The translations under genes were made by a program, and so were the position numbers. A stretch of DNA of 64,000 nt from Formicarius rufipectus (taxonomy: Eukaryota > Chordata > Aves > Passeriformes > Formicariidae): contig VXAU01002497.1 in the NCBI GenBank assembly GCA_013399695.1, forward strand, positions 408,373-472,372, in the 5' to 3' direction. Below the pieces are notes generated by a model. The model saw nothing but the letters and a program-made list of their open reading frames with translations. It had not been told where the DNA came from and searched no databases. Each line of letters begins with the position of its first letter. The first letter of the stretch is position 1. Positions 12,730 through 25,739 of this stretch are shown here, piece by piece.

Positions 12730-15187
12730 ACAATGCAGAAAGAGCTTGAGTGTATTTCCTTTTATAATCATGCTCAAATTTGTTTTGTCCAAACAGAATC
12801 TGTGTGAACTTGCTGTTGAAATATATAAGCTTCATATAATCTGCTGTTTACTACACACAGTACTAAGCAGAATCTAATGCTTCTTGCTGAGCAACAAGAT
12901 ATAGCTCTACAAGTGTAGAGCCTGGAAGGGCTTGTTTATCCTCCTAGGCAGAAATATTGTTTCTTTAACCTTTGTTGAAATAATTTCAGAATTTAGGTTT
13001 TTTCTGGCTCTGAAGTTTTGTGAAATACTTGGGAAAGATCAAGAACTGAGCTATACTGCATTTCTAGGATCCTTTGTGACTACACTTTGAATTAAATGAT
13101 GAAAGAATGAAAACGGTGAATAACCCATGTAGTTAGTTTGAAGGGAAGGTTATCGACACTAATGCAGTCAAAACTTAACAAGAGTCTAATAGATGTTTTA
13201 AATTAGTGCTTTAAAAGAAACTGCTTATAAAAATCCCTCTTTCAGGCAGTGTTAATGGATTTAATTTACACAGTGAGCTATTCACAGCAATTTGTATATC
13301 ATAATATGTGCACTTCTGTAGTTCAATATTGAATACAAAATGACTCCTAGCCAAACTGCATTCCAACAATACAGTGTTTAATAGCTCTGTTCATTATTCT
13401 GCTTTGACATTTACTGTAATGCACTACCTATCTGAGCTGTAGGTGCTTCATCATTCAGCCTGCAATCTTTAGGGAGGAATCAAGGATCTTGAAAAGCGTA
13501 CAGTAACATGTATTATAGCAAGAGATTTACAACTTTCTGTTTTGTTAGAAACAATTCAAGCAGCAGAACCCTTTAGCCTACTAGTGATGAGTGCTCTTGC
13601 CATGAAAAAATACAGAAATTAATCTAACCATTTAATACCTCAAAATGTTTCCCCTTTTATTCCTCTACAAAAATTGTTCAAAGGTAAGATCCTCAGCAAC
13701 CTTGTACTATAGAGTTCTCTGTTTTACAGGGCTAATGTTGGGAAGACATTCAAGACTGCATCTGTGCCCAGTATACAAATTGGCTCTGAATAGAATTCTA
13801 GATCTTAGCATTTTGAGTGATCTGCACTTGGAGGTTCCCTTTTTTATTTGTCATATAACTACACTTTAGTCCTTTAATGACAGTGCTTATAACTGCCCAT
13901 CATAAACATGAGCTTTTCATACTTAGAGCTATTCTAAACTTCTCCTAAAACAAAATAATATTTAAAAATTATTAGTGATTATGAAATAACAGGTAAGGCT
14001 ATAAACTGTACAGAAGACAAAACTCTTGTATTATCCATTTTCTTAAGTGGCACTGGGCAACTGTCAGAATAATGTTCATTTCATGCCATGGTAACTAGGA
14101 CTCTGTTAAGAATACTATACTTCTAAAATATCAGGTGTCAATGTTTTAAGTAGAGATTTATAATAGAATAGAAAGATAAATTTGTTAAATTGATATGACT
14201 GGGCAAAGAATGTGTCTAGTCAGTCACCAGATGGACAACATTTCAAGAGCATTTGGATTTTGAAGGCACATGGATTAGCAGAACTGTATAGCTCTAGTCA
14301 CTTCTTATTATCATTGTTAATCTTGACCACAGAATACATGTCTTCGTACTACTGGCCAGGCTACATGGACTCAACTGTTTTGGTGGTTGATGCCGTGTAT
14401 GAGAGCATGAGTGTGAGTTAATAAAACTGTTTTGTGTTAAAACAAAGTCACCTTCCCCTCCTGTAGGATCTTGAGTTTTGCTACATTCGTTGGCTTCACA
14501 ATGTTACTATGCATATAAGATGACCTATGCCTTTTAGACTTTCTGCATTTAGATTTGTTTTCCAGTAAGATTATCTTCATATCTGTAGAAGGTTCTTATG
14601 AACAACTGGATAGTTGTGTGAATTATTAAATTAAATTATTAAATTGCTCTCTTTCCTAGCGATAGTTAAATAACTATAGTTCTAAGTTTTTGGAAATGTT
14701 GTGGATTAAACTAAGTTTAATCTGTAATAATCCTAAATATGTTGAGACTTGTTTATTACAAGACTACTTTGATATATTTAAATATAGACTCCACATGCAA
14801 TACTTCATCTTGATGTGGGCACTGAGTTTTTGGCTTGTCTTTGTATGCATCCATCTGCTATACTATCTGTATGCTTGGTCACCAAGTGGTAGATAAAGAA
14901 ATTAAAGTGTTTTCCTGAATTCTTGAGGATCCCCTCGGTGGCAAGAAGTCCTACATGAGGACCACGTTTGTGACTAGTGGAGGGATTCTGCTGTCAAAAC
15001 CTTGTTGTTTCTCCCAGGTCATACTCTCTCAATGATGTATAATTCCTGAGAAAAGATGACAAAGAGGAAATACGTTGTAAATACCTTCTGAGAGAACCTT
15101 AAGATTTCTAAGATGTGATTTGAGGCTTTGCACTTTGAATCAAATCCAGTTTTCCTATATCCCTTTCATAAATCTCTGGAATAATTC
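12730..15187. other. Unannotated sequence, perhaps with hidden LTR 5' part
   Basis: No gene is seen. The last 250-600 bases may be the diverged U3 of the LTR whose 3' part is called from 15188. A match ACAAC lies just before a TG at 14607 and again just after 15528, which could mark the two ends, but a five-base match is weak evidence. Confidence 0.4.
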
Positions 15188-15528
15188 TGTCTTCTTACTT
15201 TTCCCCTGAATCTACAGGAAGCCCGTGGGTCACTGCAGACACTGCCTCTCAAGGTAAGGCATCACCTCCTGCTGTCTGTAAATACAACTGCACCGAAGGG
15301 GCAGAGATAGGACATGATTTGTTTGAAAGTTTTGGTTACAGCATTGCTGTTTGTTCTGTTCTAGGGATTTTTGGGTTTTTTAGATATACATGTATTTGTA
15401 GTAAAGAGCTGTTATCTTTTTCTATATATTTTCTGATTAAAGTCTCTTAATTTCAAAGGTTGTGGTAGTTTTTGGGAAGCGGGCCCCTTCCTACTCCAGA
15501 TAGACTAGTTTTCTTTTAAACTGAGACA
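15188..15528 (+). mobile_element. Avian ERV LTR, 3' portion (R/U5)
   Basis: The segment carries CACCTCCTGCTGTCTGTAAA and TACAACTGCACCGAAGGG, closely parallel to the block at 12466-12505 in the neighbouring LTR. Next come GTATTTGTAGTAAAGAGCTG, an ATTTTCTGATTAAAGTCTCT polyadenylation-like stretch and the end CTTTTAAACTGAGACA. This is the 3' half of a second LTR of the same broad group. The 5' half cannot be bounded from sequence alone. Confidence 0.7.
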
Positions 15529-18500
15529 ACAACATAGGTCCATGAAAAGCAGCAGAAATGTGACCATTTTATGGAATGTTAGTATTAGAAGTAATTGTAT
15601 CTGTCTGAGATGCAACTGAATCATACAATGATACATCATTAATGACTAATATGATTTTTAATTTAATTTGTCCTTAGGTCCTTGTTTCTGTTTTGATAAA
15701 GACACCATATGGCAGTTCTTGAACTCTCATATCAAAGAACACTCCATATTTGTGACACATGACTGAAAAAAAAAAAAAAGTTTATTTATTTAAAGTAATG
15801 AATCAAGGTTTTATTGGAACAGTATGACTCATATTTGAGAACAGATATTAGATAACAAGAGAAACATTACTATCTGCTCACAAAACTCTGGTGATGTGTC
15901 TATGCCAGAGGTACTGCCTCATTCTGCCTTTCTTGAACACATCAAGAGAATGGGTCAATTCAGTGATCTTGAAAAATAATGAAACAACAGTGGAAATTAA
16001 TTACATTATTCCTATCTTTAAACCAGTCTTTGCACCATTCTTAAGATACCTTACTTAAAAATTTCCCTCCTTCCAAAGTATAGAGCAAATATACTTTCGT
16101 GTACATGAGTATAGAGGTCTGCCTGATTTCTCCAGTGTTCGCATAAGATTGTGAAGTTGAGGGAAGTAACTAGCTAGTAGTCTTAGAAAATCTGACCTCT
16201 GTTTAAACAAGCAGGTATACCAAGTCTATATACTTAATATTAGGCCATCTATTTAGAAAAAAAAATACTGGCCATATGCCGCACTCACTTCTACACGTAT
16301 CTAGACATGATGACACAGGATGGCTAGGAAGTTGTGTAGAGACAAAGATACATAAGTACTTGATCCATTAATCATTACCTCCTAATATCTAGAGTAATTT
16401 GAGAAGTTGGTAATAAAAATAATTTCTGCACTGCTTCCATTGAGAATTTTTTGGGGAAAAGTATAAATGAATAGTCCTATAAGTAAAACAACAGTCCCAT
16501 AAATTAGTAAATATCACAGTCCCATAAATTAAATATACATCACCTGTAGATATTTTCAAAATGTTAAGTTTTAAAATTCTGTCTATTTATTCCTTTATAC
16601 AAAAGTTTACCTGTGATTTTATTTGGGGAAGTGAAGAGTGGGAGTAGGGGAACAAAACAAGACACAACAAAACAAACAAAAATAACCCACAACTACTTTT
16701 CCATTTCTAACAGCTTCCTAGACTGCATGCAAATTCCCATGTGTTGCAAATCTGGTATGATGAATATCTTTTAAAAAGTGAAAAGCTAAGAGCAAGTAGT
16801 TAGATTGATTGTTGTATAACTTGAGTAATTTGAAAGTTTGAGATAATTCTATTATAAGTCCAAAGAAACTAAGTAATAAAGAAACTATAATCATAAGCTG
16901 AAACAGGAGATTTCTAAGAGGAAAAAATGTTCAAGTTGTAAACACAATGGAAATAGGATTACAAATGCTCAGCTCGATAGTGGCATAAATTAATGGCATT
17001 ATGTTTTATTTGTTAGCTAAGAACTTCAATAGCAGAGAATGTTTTAGAAGGCAATATGGAAACATCCTTTACGGAAAAATTTGGTGAATGAGATCAAGTA
17101 AAACCTCATGTACCTGCATTTATACTTTGTATTTCTTTTTGTATTTATATTTTCAGAATTTTGTTCTAAGGTTTAAGGCTTACTATGTTAACTCTTTGTT
17201 AAGGGTCAGGACCCTGAGTACACCATGACACCTCAACTGTCCTGGGTAACCTCCCCTGGATCCACCCTTCAGAGTCTACCTGTGGGTCCAGGACCCCATT
17301 TCAGGTCAGGCCAGATGTCCTCTCTTTGTCAGAGCCGTGCTAGAGGTGTGGTCACTCAAGTTTTGTCCTGGATGAACCTTGCACCTATGTGGTAGTCTTG
17401 ATTCCAGTCATGTTTGTGGACATATCTCCTGACTATATTCACTAGTTGGACTCTGGACCCAGTTGATTGCTTTGATTTGTCTGGGAATGTCAGTACAGCC
17501 TGTTACCTGCACCTTCCTCTGCCCACAGCTTTTGGATATTGACTATTCTGCTGGCTGGTGAGGGCATTGTCTGAGTAGGGATCATCCACAGCTTCCACCT
17601 CATCCTCCCAAGTAAACAAGTACCACTCACTGACATTTAAGTTCTAATTAATATGTTTGCATTTTCAGATTTAATATGCATGCAACCTTTTGAGTATGTA
17701 GTTTACTTACTGAAGGTTTAAATATAATGAACCATATGGCAACTTTTTTTTTTTTTTTAAAATCTATAATTTACTGGAATTTGTACTTTGGAAAAAGAAA
17801 AAGGTGGTAAAAAGCAAAAGATTTTTCTTTTTAATTATGGGTTGAGAACTTCAATATCAGAGAAGACTTATAATCCACAATGATATTAAGGCCCGATGTT
17901 TGAAAAATAATTGGGAATGAGACAATCAGTTGCCAAGATGCGTTTGCAAAGAACAGGTCTTGTCAAAGTCTCTGAAAGGGTCCTTGGAAAAGTTTTCAAA
18001 AATAAATCTCAGGGAAAGAGAATGTAGTCTATATTTTATTGAAGAGTCTTTAAAGTATCACTTGGGCTAATCTAAGCTACAAAAAATATGGGTATTAATT
18101 TTAGGATGGAGTCTTTGATCAAAAGTTTACTAGAAGAAAGAATCTAGAGTGTTATAATGAAACATTATAACTGTGTTCTGCTGTGTTCTGCAAAGTTGAG
18201 CCCTGGCAGTTGTTTTATGAACATCGTTGTTCAAATAACTATTTTTGAACCTAGTGCAAGCTGTCATAAACACTCACAAAAAGTATTGAAAAAACAGAAA
18301 AGAACAGACTGCAGAGTAACATAAATCAAAGTTCTGTAAAGGAGCAAGTATAGAACAAAACTATTTCAAAATCTAAAGCCATTCTTGTTGACAGCATCCA
18401 AGAATAAGTGAAAAGAGTAGAATAAAAGGAAGTAAAAAGAAATTACATTGATATTGTACATAATGTGTTATGAGAAGTATAGTTTACGTCAAGTGCAGAA

Positions 18501-20344
18501 AATGCAGCTAAAGAAATTGAGTTGAACTTAAGCCAACTGCAGTCTTCAAGACTGTTATTTATAGATTTTGTAGCTCAACTAGGTATACAGCATGTGGGAT
18601 GAGAAGCAGAATAAGTGAAAGAGGTGTAGATACAAAGAAGCTAATCATAACAACTTGGAGGGGGAAAAAAATTTCTCAGGTGTCTGTACATTGTGAGGTC
18701 TATACAATTATATTCAGACAATTATTTAGTTTATACTGAGCATTTGGAATAGTAGACTGAAAGCTGTTCTGTGCCTTCATTCCGCCCAAGTTGCAAAGGA
18801 GAGTAGATAGAGACCAAAAGGTAATTTGTCTTCTATATGTTCTATTTACAGGTCTAATAGTTTTTACAGATGTGTGAAGTTGCAAGTGAGGTGGATTTTT
18901 TTTTTCCAGAGAAAACTGATTAAATATTTTGGGCATACTAGGTATATTTAAACACTCACTAAGTAAAATGGAGATCTTATGGAGTTTAAGATTCTTTCTA
19001 TTTGAATTTTTCAGTTTATCTGCAGCTTGAACTTATCCATATAAAACTTCACCATTTTTCCTGATTTCTTTTGTGATTATAAAACTGATGGAAAGAGCAA
19101 GCTTTAATGGTAAGGTTCAACAAGTGTTTTCACCAGATTGAGTTAATAAGTTAACAACTAGGTAAAAATAGCACTGGCAATGACAAAATGCATCAATGTC
19201 AGTTTTCTTTGTTGATGTATTAAACTGTAATGTGTTACATAAAAGGTTAAATTCTGAATATTCAATATCTTTTCACCGCCTCCTGAAGAAAATAAGAAAA
19301 TAAATCATATGCATTTTGTTGGCATGGATGACTACTGACAATAATGATAACAGGGAAAGAAATTGGACTGTATTATCTGCAAAAATTAATTCAGTCAATG
19401 AAGTTACTTTTGGTTCCTTTGGTCAATTACACAACATTAAGAAGATATTAAAAGTGACAAGGCATCAAAGGATAACCAAAGTCATACAAAGAATTATACA
19501 AAGAATTATTTTAAAATGCTATTTCAGCTGAAGTTAAAATTGTTTATTATTTTACCATTGGAATGGGAGATTAATGCTTTCAGGTGTTTTTTAATCTAGT
19601 GGTTAATGTAAGATCAAGGATGCATTCATATTGAAGTAGTACTGGGCATTATGGATTTTATACAACAATTTTATACTGTTTGGATCTTATTGGATTGGCT
19701 GGAACATATAAATTCAACCTCAAATCTTACAGGATATGGAATTTAATAGTACAAATCGAATACACCAGAGACTTCATGTCATGTTCCCCTCTTCTACTAT
19801 TTCTTCTGGTTTTGACCAACCTAAATTAAGCAGATGAAATCTCATCATATATAAAGCATCTAGTATGTCAGTAAAAAGTACTGGATTAAACTGAAGGCTT
19901 GACAGTTTCTCAATTGCTGTGTGAGTCCCAGTTTCAAGAACTGGCTACAAGAGACAAGAAGAATTTGCAACTAAATGGAAAATAATAGGGAAGGTTCTTA
20001 CTAAACATGTTTTAAAAACTTGCTCCTTGGGAAGTGAATTTTCAGTTTAAAAATCTGCATGGTAGGAAATGCAGAAGTGGGCTAAAGATGCCTACAGGCA
20101 CAAAGGCAAGAAGCTTTAACAAAGCAGGGAGATAATAGTATGAGCCAGGAAGAACTCAACAACCTGAAAAATTATGATAGTACAAGTGGCCTAACACCAA
20201 ACATTTTATCACTTAGAGAGGAATAACAAGAGAACTGACTGCAGACTGGGACCTTGAGGTACTTAATAAGGATGCAAATTCGCAGGTTTTTTGTACCGTA
20301 TCATAGATCTAGGCCATCACTGTGATGATGTCCTGAAAATAGTA
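15529..20344. other. Unannotated AT-rich sequence
   Basis: About 4.8 kb without a recognisable gene. It contains a 25-bp tandem duplication around ACAGTCCCATAAATTA (16491 and 16516), a duplicated CTGTGTTCTG (about 18173-18190), duplicated ATACAAAGAATTAT (about 19485-19510) and A/T homopolymers at 15765 and 17742. A GC-richer island at 17210-17620 is unclassified and is listed among the findings. Confidence 0.5.
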
Positions 20345-20725
20345 AGAATCATCAAATCGTATAACATGCTAAGATGGAATGGACACACAAGGATAATTGA
20401 GTCCAATTTCTGGCCCTGTACCATCCCAGAAATCACACCACATTCCTGAGAGTGTTGTCCAAACACTTGAACTGTCAGGTTTGGTGCTGGGACCACTTCT
20501 CCAGGGAGTCTGCTCAGTGTGCTTGACCACCCTCCAGGTGAAGAACTTTATCCTAATACCTAACTTTAAACCTCTCCTGGTAGCTTCCTGCAATTCCCTC
20601 AGACCCTATCACAGTTCATCAGAGAGAAAATTCCTGTCCCTCTGCTTCCCCATGTGAGGAAGCTGTAGATGGCAATGAGCTCTCCACTCAGTATCCCCTG
20701 CAAGAATGAAGCCTAAGTCTCTGTG
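20345..20725 (-). mobile_element. CR1 LINE 3' fragment
   Basis: This is a minus-strand CR1 tail. From low to high coordinate it reads as the reverse complement of the CR1 3' UTR and ORF2 end: GAGTGTTGTCCAAACACTTG, CTGTCAGGTTTGGTGCTGGG, CACCCTCCAGGTGAAGAACT and GTGAGGAAGCTGTAGATGGC are diverged but ordered CR1 blocks. The 5' side (high coordinate) is truncated near 20725. The flanking 3' terminus near 20345 is degraded. The two ORFs here, one on each strand, have no independent support. Confidence 0.88.
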
Positions 20726-21742
20726 AAACATTTACACAGATACAGGGAAGTATCAACTCAAGAAAGCACTAGAATGTCTTGGTGTGGAATTCTATGAATG
20801 ATTTTTGTGACATGAATTCTTAAGATATTCATAAAACATAAATTGTGCAGATATACATGTATAAAAGTATGTATGAATAAAAATTCTGCTGGGTAAATCC
20901 AATGATCTTTTTGCCCCATGTTCTGGCTTCTGCCAGGAGAATGAGATTAAAAATAAATGTTTTGTTAACATATCAGACTGTAACATATTATGCCAGTAAT
21001 ACGTCAGAATATGAAAACACTTCTGTCATTAAAACACAGACAAAGAGTAAGGAAGTGGAATGTCAGAGAGAAAAAACTGTTTAATTACAGGAAAAGAGTA
21101 GCATGCAAGTAGGTAGTACTGGCTTTGGACACTCTAGAGAAAGCTAGAAGGTATTTGATTAACAGTATACTTCCTTTCTAATGGAATTTTCTGTTAGGAA
21201 CTGGGAGGTATGTGGTGCATGCATAAGAGGAACTGTGAAACAAATGGCTTTGATAGTGGTAGACTGATTCAGTGTGTTTTCCTTTGCCATGGTGTCAATG
21301 CATATATGCATACATCTAGGGAAGAACCGACAGAATTCAAATAGAGTCTTGGAGTTAAAATTCTAGTTTACACAGCTATCTAGTCTCCCTCTAGAGAGAG
21401 TGCAGGAGAAGGGAGAGTCTGTTGAAAGTTTGTTTTGGTTTTTAATTTATTTTTTTATTTTTATTTGTGTCTGAAAATTAAATAGGACATTTAAAAAAAA
21501 AAAAAAGGCAAAACAAAACAGCTGCTAAGAGACATTGTCTGAGATGGAATGTGAATGTTTTGAAAACAATAGAAGCATACTTGCTATGCAAGTGAGAAAA
21601 AGAGGAATATGCAAGCATAGATTGTGCTAGAAAAGGGAATCAGACCACATAATAACTGTACTGTTCATTTCTATGTGAACAAAACAGTATCAACTGTGCT
21701 TTTTATCTTAAAACATAAGAGGAAAGTGTCTTTATTCAGCAA
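20726..21742. other. Unannotated sequence
   Basis: Nothing recognisable apart from a short poly-A tract at about 21492-21506. Confidence 0.5.
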
Positions 21743-22423
21743 TGACCTGGTTATGGTGGCCAAGATCAGTTTGTCACTGTGTGGGTGTTTATTCTAAACC
21801 TTCTATGTCATTTTTCTCGTGAACTGCTCACAATGGCCCATTTGCAGCAGCTGCCTAAGGCACACCCAACCCCTCAGGCTACAAGCTGAGTGTTTAGGAA
21901 CTTTTATGAGATAAGGAAGTTTTCCTGCCTCCACACCCACCTGAGGGGTCATGTCTGCTAATGGGTCACCAGGGATGCCAAAAATATGCCATAGTTCACC
22001 TCACAGAGTAAAGCACCCATTGTGAAAGTCTCCACCCTGGGGGAGGGACTGGGCATTCCCATCTGAGCCCAAGTGGATATAAGCTTGAGGTTTGGGGACT
22101 GGGAGCTCTCTTGTCAGATCCAGAGGAGGACCAGAGCCTTGACTGAACTGAGACTGCCACCAGACTGCAACCATCATTTTCACCAGCAGGTTTCTTCTTA
22201 CTTTGAACTGAGGGGGACCATGTGGTGCTCAGCACAGGGGTTGGTGAGCTTCATTCTGCTTGTGCTCTGCTGTGCTGGGTTGTACATCTGTTTTTGTGGC
22301 ACAAAGGAATTTTCCTTTTGTATCAGTGTATTTTGTGATCTTTTATTAAATTGTTATTTTGACTTGCAATCCCATTCTGAGTTGGATTCATTTCTCCTGC
22401 CAGTTTAACTCTAAACCAGCACA
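21743..22423 (+). mobile_element. Avian ERV solo LTR with TATA and poly-A signals
   Basis: This LTR of about 680 bp opens TGACCTGGTTATGGTGGCC and ends CTCTAAACCAGCACA. U3 carries ACCCACCTGAGGGGTCATGT and a GGGGGAGGGACTGGGCATTC stretch, then GGATATAAGCTT at about 22075, a plausible TATA box. R/U5 includes TTTTATTAAATTG near 22341 as a likely polyadenylation region. The flanks agcaa and agcat match at 4 of 5 bases, consistent with a 5-bp duplication. The minus-strand copy at 6343-7032 is its closest relative in the window. No gag, pol or env sequence adjoins it, so it is most simply a solo LTR left by recombination. Confidence 0.9.
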
Positions 22424-22649
22424 AGCATATAAATCTCACTTCTAGTATTTTATTTTACGTAAATTTCTCCTAAAATGAACATGAATGGGTTATTCTATAA
22501 GATAAAAATGTGTTGATTCTGTTGAAGGGAAATTTTTACATCTGCATGCCCTACTGCTGGGTTCCCCAAACTAGCCATGTGCAGGACTTGGCTTTCTGAT
22601 ATATCAACAGAAGGAAATTCAAAATTATATGCAAGACACTCCAAGTCAG

Positions 22650-22686
<37 letters not shown>

Positions 22687-25109
22687 CCCCCCAAAAACNA
22701 AAAAAGGCAAAAAACCCCCAAAACCAAGCAAAAACTCCTTAGAATTTACTTCTTAAGTAAATCTTGAATCTGCTTTGCAACTTAAGTGAAATATGGGAAA
22801 AAATCAGGCTAATGAGTGTAATTCTCCAAAGTGACATGTACAGTTGTTAGAAGGAAAACAAAAGAGCAGAGTGACATCCGAAAGGCTTAAGGAAGTTACA
22901 GAGAATATTTTTTACAAGCTTATCAGGAGAAATATAGAAAGACACAGTGGCCAGATTGATAAATGGGGAATTAAACTGGTGATACTTTAAAAAAAAATAA
23001 AAATACTGAATTCTGTTAACTATCTTTAATAAGAAGAAAAGCTAGCTGGATAATTAGAAAGTAATGACATTTTCTAAAATGGCTTCAAATAGACAGATTA
23101 GATTAAGGAACACTTGAAGATGCTGAGAGTATAAAAAGTTAGTTTAGCTTCAATGATATGTAACTTGAAGAATTAAGGGTAATAAAAAAATGCTCAAGTG
23201 GATTTTAAATGATGTTAAGAGTTGACATCATTGATTTTAATGACAGAACAATTTGAATATTGTAAACCCTGGAAAATTAGTTTTAGAACCTTGCAAAGAC
23301 AAAAGAAATCTAGCAAAACTAGAGAAATACAAAAGTTTCTATGAAGATGGGAAAATTATTTAGTATAAATCCTCATAATCTGAAGTAATAGAGGAAAGAA
23401 TCAAAGTATTTAGGTTAGAGATGCATGCTAAGAAACTGCTACAACCAGGGAAGTAAATACAGTTAATACTTATTTCGCTGTTCTTAGTATGCAATCTCTT
23501 GAAATTACCTAAATTTGCAAATTACAGTGAAAATAGACTTATAATTGAAACAAAATGACAATTCAAGTTCTGTAATTCTTCTATAAGCTTATTGAAAATA
23601 TTTGATTTCAATTAAATTTTTTTTTTTATGAAAATTTTTTTTCTAATATATAGTAGGAGTAGATATTTTCCGTAGCAAATGTTTTTGACAGATTATTGGG
23701 AGATCTGTTCAGTTTGGGACCAACAAATTTAATATTTTGGTGATTCAGGAGTAAGAGTAAACATTACATTAATGAAATTCAGAGATCAAACTAAATTTAT
23801 GATGCTGAAATTACAGTAAAGTGTATAAAAATGAAAAAATACTTTCTGTAGGAAAAAAATTCTAAATTGTAGTTTTTAAAAGTTGGGTTTGGTTTGGGTT
23901 TTGTTTGTTTGTTTTTGTTTGTTTGTTTGTTTTTTCTTAATATGGACAACAGAAGGAACATGAGATGCAATGAAATAAAACCAACACAATGACTAGCAAC
24001 ATTGACTCAGCTTTACTGGATAACTACTCAGTTGTAGCATACCTACCTAGTGTAGGTAAGAATTGTGGTATTCTATTAGTATTTATTGAGTAGTCCATTA
24101 GATACTATGGTAAATAATCTAACTGTACTAAGGTCTTTGCTATGCTAAGTTGTTGGAATCAATAATATGCACTACACAGAAAATGCAAAATTGCTATCTA
24201 CTCCAAGTTTCTTGAAAACGGTGCTTGTTCTTATACGTTGCAGATGCTTGAATTATAATCAGAATCCTCATGAGACAGTTTATAATTAGACTATATTTCA
24301 AGAAATATAGTCTCCTTAATATCCCAGGGGTTAAACACTGGAATAACGTTAAGGAGTAACTTCGATTGAAAAGTTTAAAAGAAGTTGCAACATGGTTATT
24401 TAATAAAATGTTTGCATTTCATCTACAGAAATATTCCCAATGAGTTGTTCTGGAAAAATTTCTTCTCTTTTTCTTTTAGAGGTTTCTGTTTCTGAAATCA
24501 GCAGTGTTACGTTTTGATGAATTTCTAGAGGTTTAAAACTCTATTTTGAAGGCAAAAAACATGCTATGAATAATCTGTGCATATTCTAAATTTCATCACT
24601 GATTCTCAAATACTGAAGTCATAGAATTCAGTAAGGATAAATGACATTAGCATGCAAAAATCATGATTCAAGTAGAAATATTACTTATACAGTGTATTAG
24701 CTACTGATTCTAGCTAAATGATCACTTCTTAGCAAATATATTGATTTATTCACACAGAACTTTCTGTAACGAAACAAAAAGACTTTCTTCTAGTTTAATC
24801 AAAACCAGAAATGTGAATGTGTATTCAAAATTTGGGTAAGAACACACAGTTCAGGATAACTGTTCATACTACATGATATTCAGAGCATTTAAGAGCTCCT
24901 ACCTAGACAGTGAGATCCTGAAACTAAGAAATTACACTGAATCCAGGCCAAAACATGCATTTTGGAGCTCTTTTGGAGTTACCAGATAGCTACTTCCATA
25001 TTGAAAGAGACTAAATTTCATGGAATTTTTAGAATTCTTCTGTTTCCACTCCAGAAAATGGTAAGAGGTTAAATGAGCAAGTATCTTTTTATCACTTAAC
25101 TAGGAAAAT
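22424..25109. other. Unannotated AT-rich sequence with poly-A tract
   Basis: No gene seen. It includes an A-rich tract (about 22650-22735) with an ambiguous base at 22699 and a GTTT-type low-complexity run at about 23885-23935. Confidence 0.5.
22650..22735. repeat. A-rich low-complexity tract with N
   Basis: A run of more than 25 A residues is followed by alternating A and C runs. The single N at 22699 shows the assembler could not settle the homopolymer length. Confidence 0.9.
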
Positions 25110-25739
25110 TGTAATGGGTCTGACTGAGATAGGGTTAATTTTTCCCACAGCAGCCCTCCAAGGGCTGTGCTTTGCTTTGGTAACTGTAAAGATGTTGATA
25201 AGACACCAGTGTTTTGGCTACAGCTGAGCAGTGCTGGCACAGCATCAGCATTGTCTCTTTGGCATTCCACCCCTCATTTAGCCCTGAGGTTGGGCAAAAT
25301 CTTGGGAGGGGGCACAACTAGGCCAGACGACCCAAACTGACAAAAAGGATAGTACATACCATGTGACATCAGCTCAGATACAAAAGCTAAGAAAAGGAGG
25401 AGGAAGTGGGAGCACTGATTTTTTACAGTGCTTGCTTTGCTTACTATGTGTGGTGAAGCCCTGCTTCCTGGGAAGTGGCCAGGCATTGCTTGCTGATGGG
25501 AAGTGGAGGATAAAATCTTTGGGTCTTTTTTTTTTTTTTTTTTTTTTTTGTTTTTTCCAACCCTTTTTTTTTTTTTTTTAATGTGTATGCACAACCTTTT
25601 GCTTTTGCTTTAGTAAAGTGCTTTATCTGAAATGATGAGACTTTTTTGTCTTATTTCCTGTTGCATGTCCAGCTGAGATGGAGGAGTGATGGAGTGGTTA
25701 GGTTGGCACCTGACCTCCAGCTAAGGTCAACTTACCACA
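25110..25739 (+). mobile_element. Avian ERV LTR
   Basis: This LTR of about 630 bp opens TGTAATGGGTCTGACTGAG followed by ATAGGGTTAATTTTTCCCA, and ends AAGGTCAACTTACCACA. Internal blocks include TTTTGGCTACAGCTGAGCAG, TGGGAGGGGGCACAACTAGG, GACCCAAACTGACAAAAAGG and TACCATGTGACATCAGCTC. These place it in the same broad group as the minus-strand LTRs at 10931 and 27913. A long T tract (25527-25549 and 25564-25580) interrupts the R/U5 side. Flanks aaaat and actgt do not match. The ORF of 106 codons on the minus strand is largely the poly-T read as lysine. Confidence 0.87.
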
